A stretch of DNA of 64,000 nt from a virus. The notes below the pieces were generated by a model. It made no database searches and had not been told where the DNA came from. It saw nothing but the letters and a program-made list of their open reading frames with translations. The stretch is taken from positions 62,001-126,000 of IMG/VR virus record IMGVR_UViG_3300027365_000009; one strand, written 5' to 3'. A program made the position numbers and the translations under genes. Below, piece after piece: positions 60,278 through 64,000 of this stretch. Position 1 is the first letter of the stretch. Every line of letters begins with the position of its first letter.

Positions 60278-60788
60278 TTATACGCACAGTACCCATGATG
60301 TGCTGAGGTACATAACTACCGAAGCATTTTAGAAAGTTCGCCGCCCATTGGCTTAGTGGCAGGCGAGCACCACTAAACAAGAACGGTAGTATGAATTGTT
60401 CCTAAACCCATTTCTCGTGTTTCTATCGTCTCTTTTGGTTCTTCTTTGGTTAACCCGACCCTGTGGTGGGCAGTTGGGGTTTACCTGGTCTGAAGAGCAT
60501 CGTGAAACGCGGGACACACTAAAGATTGGGTGTTCATTACACCGCAACGCTCTGGCCGTTGTATGGATAATGACGCTTAGTCTAGGCCCACCACCCAGTA
60601 AGTCGTGGTTAAAACGAAACACTCCCCTGCGGGAGTGATACCCGACGCGGGTATAAGGAGCCTCCCATGTGGGAGGCTCCTATGTCGTAGGGTAGTATTA
60701 TTACGATAAAGATAATCTTATGACGAGATGTGTGAGTCTCATAATACCAAACCAAAACGCAATCACGCAGCACTGAAGGATACCACCC
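60278..60788 (+). other. Long intergenic region with several hairpins
   Basis: 511 bases without a convincing gene. It contains TTAGTGG/CCACTAA (60353-60378), CACTCCC/GGGAGTG (60620-60638) and a strong hairpin at 60656-60681. An 80-codon TTG frame at 60396-60638 with a hydrophobic start (FLVFLSSLLVLLWL) has no ribosome site and stops inside a hairpin, so I do not call it. No tRNA T-loop consensus is present. The last 100 bases are AT-rich (TATTATTACGATAAAGATAA) and probably hold the promoter for the 62-residue gene. Confidence 0.5.
60656..60681. terminator. Strong hairpin in intergenic region
   Basis: AGGAGCCTCCC-ATGT-GGGAGGCTCCT, perfect 11-bp stem; no T-run directly after it. Probably ends an RNA initiated upstream in the 60.3-60.6 kb region. 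Confidence 0.6.
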
Positions 60789-60977
60789 ATGGATTTACCC
60801 AATGATACCTTTTTAGTTGACCAACATGTGTTAGATCTCCCGGTACAGGCCATTAGCCTCGACTGCAATTTCTGGCAGGGAATGGACCCCTACATGGAAG
60901 TCCCACAAGAAATGACTCGCTATGTCCCAGACCTTATCGACTGTGGGGAGTTTGGTCAGCGCCTACTAGAAAACTGA
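60789..60977 (+). CDS. Small hypothetical protein (62 aa)
   Basis: The ATG follows AAGGATACC. Acidic (MDLPNDTFLVDQHVLDLPVQ; FWQGMDPYMEVPQEMTRYVP). No family recognised. It is 22 bases before the next gene. Confidence 0.68.
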   Translation: MDLPNDTFLVDQHVLDLPVQAISLDCNFWQGMDPYMEVPQEMTRYVPDLIDCGEFGQRLLEN

Positions 60978-60999
60978 TTATCGTCTAAAAGGTATTGTA

Positions 61000-61482
61000 A
61001 TGTACGCCATATCACAAGAACGATTTCTGGCTCGCGTGAGCGACACATTCGACATTGAACTCACCAACAGTCAACCCGATAGCATCGAAAGCTACCAGGT
61101 CACGCCGATGTGGCTAGGGAATGGCTGGTTCCAGTTGGACGATCACCACCCGCGATTGTTGTCGATCACCACCCGCGATCGACATTGGGGCGTATTGGTA
61201 TATTTCTTGAATGGCGCAACACACAAACCCTACATGACGGTACATGGTGCTAATGTTACGTGTTGGGATGATTTCCCTTCAGAAGTCCAGTGGGCGCTTT
61301 GGAAGATCCTTCATCATTTCCATCGCCCGGACAGCGATCTTCATCCCAAACATCTAACACAACACACGTTACACCTCTTACAAGAGAACGGTACTTTATC
61401 GAAGCGAAAGTGCGCTAAGATACGTCCCATCATGGAGCGTTGGTTCTATCGACTGAATCCCGTGTATCAACCACCCATGTAG
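61000..61482 (+). CDS. Hypothetical protein (160 aa)
   Basis: The ATG follows AAAAGGTATT. His/Trp-rich soluble protein; HHPRLLSITTRDRHWGVLVY and ALWKILHHFHRPDSDLHPKH are visible and the C-terminus is basic. The His-rich stretch could bind metal, but there is no defined motif. A terminator follows. Confidence 0.75.
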   Translation: MYAISQERFLARVSDTFDIELTNSQPDSIESYQVTPMWLGNGWFQLDDHHPRLLSITTRDRHWGVLVYFLNGATHKPYMTVHGANVTCWDDFPSEVQWALWKILHHFHRPDSDLHPKHLTQHTLHLLQENGTLSKRKCAKIRPIMERWFYRLNPVYQPPM

Positions 61483-61493
61483 ATGGCGCCCCG

Positions 61494-61517
61494 CCCTCCC
61501 TTCGGGGAGGGATTTTC
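61494..61517 (+). terminator. Rho-independent terminator
   Basis: CCCTCCC-TTCG-GGGAGGG stem (61494-61511) followed by ATTTTC. Confidence 0.7.
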
Positions 61518-61599
61518 TGTCCTTAACGTGAAAATACCCACTTGCCTGATGATCTGCTAATGACTTTCTGTCTGTCACTTGACTACTAAGGATATGTCC

Positions 61600-62091
61600 A
61601 TGGATATGCAATCACCCAATGAGACCCCTGCGGTGTTCGTTCAATCACGGCCTTTTACCATCAAGATGGGGGAGTCCTGCTTTGGCCTACAAACCACGGA
61701 CGCTGATAGCGTTCAACACACGACGCTTACCCTGTATCAGGAAGAAGGCGGTGCCAATACCATTATTCAAGCCGAAGGGCAGGTGGTAGCCACTACAGTC
61801 GAACCCATCATGGGCGTTGATGAAGAAGGCAAGGTTATTGCTGACCGGTCAGTCGGGGCCTATATTGGTGTCCTCACCCAGTGTCAAGACGACGTTTTTA
61901 TTGTCACCCTCATCATCGAGGGTACTGATGGAATCTTCCATGAGCAACGGTCGGTGTCCGTGGAGTGTGATCGGAAAGACGACCTAGTGTTAAGTTATCA
62001 TCACCACCATAACTGCGTTTTCATTACGTCTAACCGAAAGAACGGGACCTTGGCCCGCATCGATAACATCCGCAAAGGAGTCGCCGCGTGA
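61600..62091 (+). CDS. Hypothetical protein (163 aa)
   Basis: Start at ATG 61600, the closest to TAAGGAT at proper spacing; in-frame ATGs at 61594 and 61606 are alternatives. Beta-rich ([40 protein letters not shown]), resembling small immunoglobulin- or jelly-roll-like domains. Ends [20 protein letters not shown]. It overlaps dcd by 4 bases (GTGA). Confidence 0.75.
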   Translation: MDMQSPNETPAVFVQSRPFTIKMGESCFGLQTTDADSVQHTTLTLYQEEGGANTIIQAEGQVVATTVEPIMGVDEEGKVIADRSVGAYIGVLTQCQDDVFIVTLIIEGTDGIFHEQRSVSVECDRKDDLVLSYHHHHNCVFITSNRKNGTLARIDNIRKGVAA

Positions 62092-62747
62092 TCCTTTCTG
62101 ACCGCACCATTCGTAATCTTTGTCAACACCCTTATCAACACGAACATGTTATTGAACGGAAGACATACGAGAGTGGGTTAGAGGCTGTACGTATCGACGA
62201 TAACCTGTCGATCTACAACAACCAACGCCCAATGATTCAGCCGTTTGTCGATGGTCAAGTGCGGGAAGTGGAAGGACAGAAGATCGTTAGCTATGGCTTG
62301 TCGTCTTATGGATACGATGTCCGACTGGCCGACGAATTCAAAATTTTCACTAACGTCAGAAACGCCGTGATTGATCCTCTCAATCCTGACCCGGATTGTT
62401 TTATCAGTCACAAGGGTGATTCCTGCATTATCCCGCCGAACAGCTACATCCTGGGACACACGGTAGAAACCTTTCGTATCCCTCGCAATGTCATGGTGGT
62501 GGCGGTTGGGAAAAGTACCTATGCACGTCTCGCCGGTATCATTAATGTGACACCGATCGAACCTGAGTTCGAAGGAAATGTGGTCATCGAAATCGCAAAC
62601 GCGTCCACGCTTCCATTGAAGGTTTATGCAGGTCAAGGCATTGCGCAGTTCATGTTTTTCAAAGGCGATGCGGAATGTGAAACCTCTTATGCGGATAAGG
62701 ATGGAAAATACCAAGGTCAGACGGGCTTGACGCTCGCTCGTCTCTAA
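62088..62747 (+). CDS. dcd: dCTP deaminase
   Basis: Deaminates dCTP to dUTP, feeding dUMP to thymidylate synthase. Motifs of the Dcd/dUTPase superfamily: [66 protein letters not shown] (the KSTYAR catalytic segment), [20 protein letters not shown] and [10 protein letters not shown]. 219 residues is slightly long for Dcd because of an insert near residues 15-60. GTG start overlapping the previous stop (GTGA). Confidence 0.93.
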   Translation: MILSDRTIRNLCQHPYQHEHVIERKTYESGLEAVRIDDNLSIYNNQRPMIQPFVDGQVREVEGQKIVSYGLSSYGYDVRLADEFKIFTNVRNAVIDPLNPDPDCFISHKGDSCIIPPNSYILGHTVETFRIPRNVMVVAVGKSTYARLAGIINVTPIEPEFEGNVVIEIANASTLPLKVYAGQGIAQFMFFKGDAECETSYADKDGKYQGQTGLTLARL

Positions 62748-62752
62748 ATATA

Positions 62753-62773
62753 CCCTCCCCAATATGGGGAGGG
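62753..62773 (+). terminator. Hairpin terminator after dcd
   Basis: CCCTCCCC-AATAT-GGGGAGGG stem, directly after the stop; short T-content follows. Confidence 0.7.
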
Positions 62774-62804
62774 AGTCTATGCCGATAAGAAAAAGGAACA
62801 CGTA

Positions 62805-63281
62805 ATGACGCACACTATAATGACCAAACACCGGCCACACCTTCTAGATTTCTTTATGCCGTTAAATGGGTACTGTGGGTCGGAACTCCACATCCAGCTC
62901 ACCATGACTCCCATTGAGATTGTCACCAAAACAAAGTATCATGACTATCTATCTGAGGTAGTGGTAGAAGGAGACCTTGGGATTTATCGATACACGGTGA
63001 TATTCCCAACAGCGGAATGGGACCATTTGCACATATACGACGCCCTGGACATCCAACGCGAATGTTTGGCCAAAATCGGAGATAACCACGGTGTTGTGTT
63101 ACGCTATGTAGGACCGGCAGTGAAACATCGGGCGTGTCCCAGTAACATGCTGTCCCCTACGGATGACCTGCCAATCTTCAACCAATACTACGATCCAGAA
63201 GACTATACCGATTGGCGTTTGGGAATTGAAGCCCATCCTCAGCGAGAAACCCTGTTTCTTCCTTACCGTATCACACGGTGA
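62805..63281 (+). CDS. Hypothetical protein (158 aa)
   Basis: The ATG at 62805 follows AAAAAGGAAC. Alpha/beta with IEIVTKTKYHDYLSEVVVEG and YTVIFPTAEWDHLHIYDALD. A Cys (residue 107) and a YYDPEDYTDWRLG segment are visible. No family recognised. A TATATCAC promoter follows for the next gene. Confidence 0.75.
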   Translation: MTHTIMTKHRPHLLDFFMPLNGYCGSELHIQLTMTPIEIVTKTKYHDYLSEVVVEGDLGIYRYTVIFPTAEWDHLHIYDALDIQRECLAKIGDNHGVVLRYVGPAVKHRACPSNMLSPTDDLPIFNQYYDPEDYTDWRLGIEAHPQRETLFLPYRITR

Positions 63282-63313
63282 GCCTTAAGGGTGGGTGTGA
63301 GTCAACCAGTAAT

Positions 63314-63328
63314 AAAACCTATATCACT
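63314..63328 (+). promoter_or_regulatory. TATATCAC-type phage promoter
   Basis: AAAACCTATATCACT with core at 63320-63327, then GACATGACCC. It lies 35 bases before the last gene in the window. Confidence 0.6.
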
Positions 63329-63362
63329 GACATGACCCATCCACCCTAAGAAGGACACCGCC

Positions 63363-64000
63363 ATGTTGTTCTGTACCCGCCAACCGCTGTTCGTCGATAT
63401 CACCAAGCATATTTTGGTGTGGCTTGCCGATCTGTCTATCACCCCGGATAGTGTTATCCAAAACACCCTTAGTGCATTACCCAAATGCCAGGATTATCAG
63501 ATTCGACTCTCGTCGGCGACGGTAGAGGTCGTCGCGATTGACGATGACGAGTATCCTTACGGGTTTACGTTGGCTAAACGTGATCTCCCCCTCCGAGATA
63601 AAGCAATCCAGTTCAGCACTGCCGACGCAACCGCTCAGCAGATTGCACAGATTATCACGGAAAGCAGCGTGGTAGACGACATGCCACTTCAACACGCTCA
63701 TTTCGGGACCGCAATGACATACGCCTTGATGCGCCATGTTGGCGAGGACCTTCGGCTGACGCTGCATTTTCGCTCCTCCATTGTAGGTCTCCATCTTGGT
63801 ATTGTGGGGAAAACCCGCACAGGGAGAGCGGTGGTGAATGAAGGGTTCGATTACCCCATCGAGATGGACAGTGCTCTTACGCCAAACGACCTACCGTTGG
63901 TTGATACAGGGAAAGAACACTTCTTCCGTCTCCACTACCTAGGGAAAGGGAATCAGGATATCGTTTATATGGCTTCAGAATGCGATCTGGAGGCTGTTCT
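63363..64000 (+). CDS. Hypothetical protein, 3' end outside window (partial)
   Basis: ATG at 63363 after AAGAAGGACA; the frame stays open to the window edge (212 codons seen). The visible product (MLFCTRQPLFVDITKHILVW) is alpha/beta with RLTLHFRSSIVGLHLGIVGK. No family recognised. Confidence 0.75.
   Translation, partial: MLFCTRQPLFVDITKHILVWLADLSITPDSVIQNTLSALPKCQDYQIRLSSATVEVVAIDDDEYPYGFTLAKRDLPLRDKAIQFSTADATAQQIAQIITESSVVDDMPLQHAHFGTAMTYALMRHVGEDLRLTLHFRSSIVGLHLGIVGKTRTGRAVVNEGFDYPIEMDSALTPNDLPLVDTGKEHFFRLHYLGKGNQDIVYMASECDLEAV

Noticed and set aside
60340-60420. Possible tRNA (GGCTTAGTGGCAGGCGAGC resembles a D-arm)
   Set aside because: No anticodon arm, no T-loop consensus (GGTTCRA) and no acceptor stem pairing found.
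60396-60638. 80-codon TTG frame with a hydrophobic N-terminus
   Set aside because: No ribosome site, rare start codon, and the stop lies inside a hairpin; coding not supported.
1-64000. CRISPR array, insertion sequence or transposase
   Set aside because: No regular spaced repeats outside protein-coding repeats, and no DDE, serine or tyrosine recombinase motifs. The only mobile elements seen are introns and HNH endonucleases.

Overview
The window is part of the genome of a large (jumbo) tailed bacteriophage related to Pseudomonas phage phiKZ, with base composition near 50% GC. The diagnostic block lies between about 13.1 and 34.9 kb: a herpes/T4-type prohead protease, two virion proteins, beta and beta-prime subunits of a multisubunit RNA polymerase, and a 2,486-residue tail lysin with a transglycosylase domain. 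As I remember it, phiKZ has the same order (gp175 protease, gp178 and gp180 virion RNA polymerase, gp181 transglycosylase), so this polymerase is probably the injected virion enzyme. RMF-like and enterobacterial-type nucleotide genes suggest a gammaproteobacterial host; the species cannot be named from the sequence.

Layout. 0-10 kb (minus strand): adhesion and lysis genes: a partial structural gene, two very long collagen-like fibres built from about 36 copies of one short repeat, an N-acetylmuramidase endolysin, a small peptidoglycan-binding protein, a DUF1353 protein and a tail-fibre tip protein. 10-13 kb (plus strand): four genes of unknown function. 13.1-25.2 kb (minus): protease, virion proteins and RNA polymerase. 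25.3-35.1 kb (plus): tail lysin and virion proteins. 35.5-55.5 kb (plus): tightly packed small genes. These include deoxynucleotide enzymes (thymidylate kinase, dihydrofolate reductase, a long thymidylate synthase), a Tad2-like candidate anti-defence gene, three RMF-like proteins, paired helix-turn-helix proteins, a SLOG protein, a HExxH metallopeptidase, a DEDDh exonuclease and an exported protein. 55.6-59.8 kb (minus): a fibre-like protein, a small virion protein and a SNF2 helicase. 59.8-60.8 kb is largely non-coding and rich in hairpins. 60.8-64 kb (plus): more small genes, including dCTP deaminase.

The clearest unusual feature is that the RNA polymerase genes are in pieces. Three group I introns, each with recognisable P, R and S core elements, interrupt the beta gene twice and the beta-prime gene once. 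All three lie within codons for active-centre motifs: DF|DGD in beta-prime, and D|HDD and GD|K in beta. Predicted splicing restores a 1,432-residue beta chain and a 548-residue beta-prime N-terminal chain. One intron carries an unusually long HNH homing endonuclease; a second, free-standing HNH endonuclease lies beside the thymidylate kinase gene. The rest of beta-prime is outside the window.

Other signals include: six copies of a TATATCAC promoter motif, close to the phiKZ early promoter; many GC-hairpin terminators; a perfect 55-bp direct repeat that is both the 5' end of thyA and the start of a 28-codon leader ORF overlapping dfr; an orphan tail-fibre tip fragment without a start codon at 35.2 kb; and a hairpin-rich candidate non-coding RNA at 59.9-60.1 kb.
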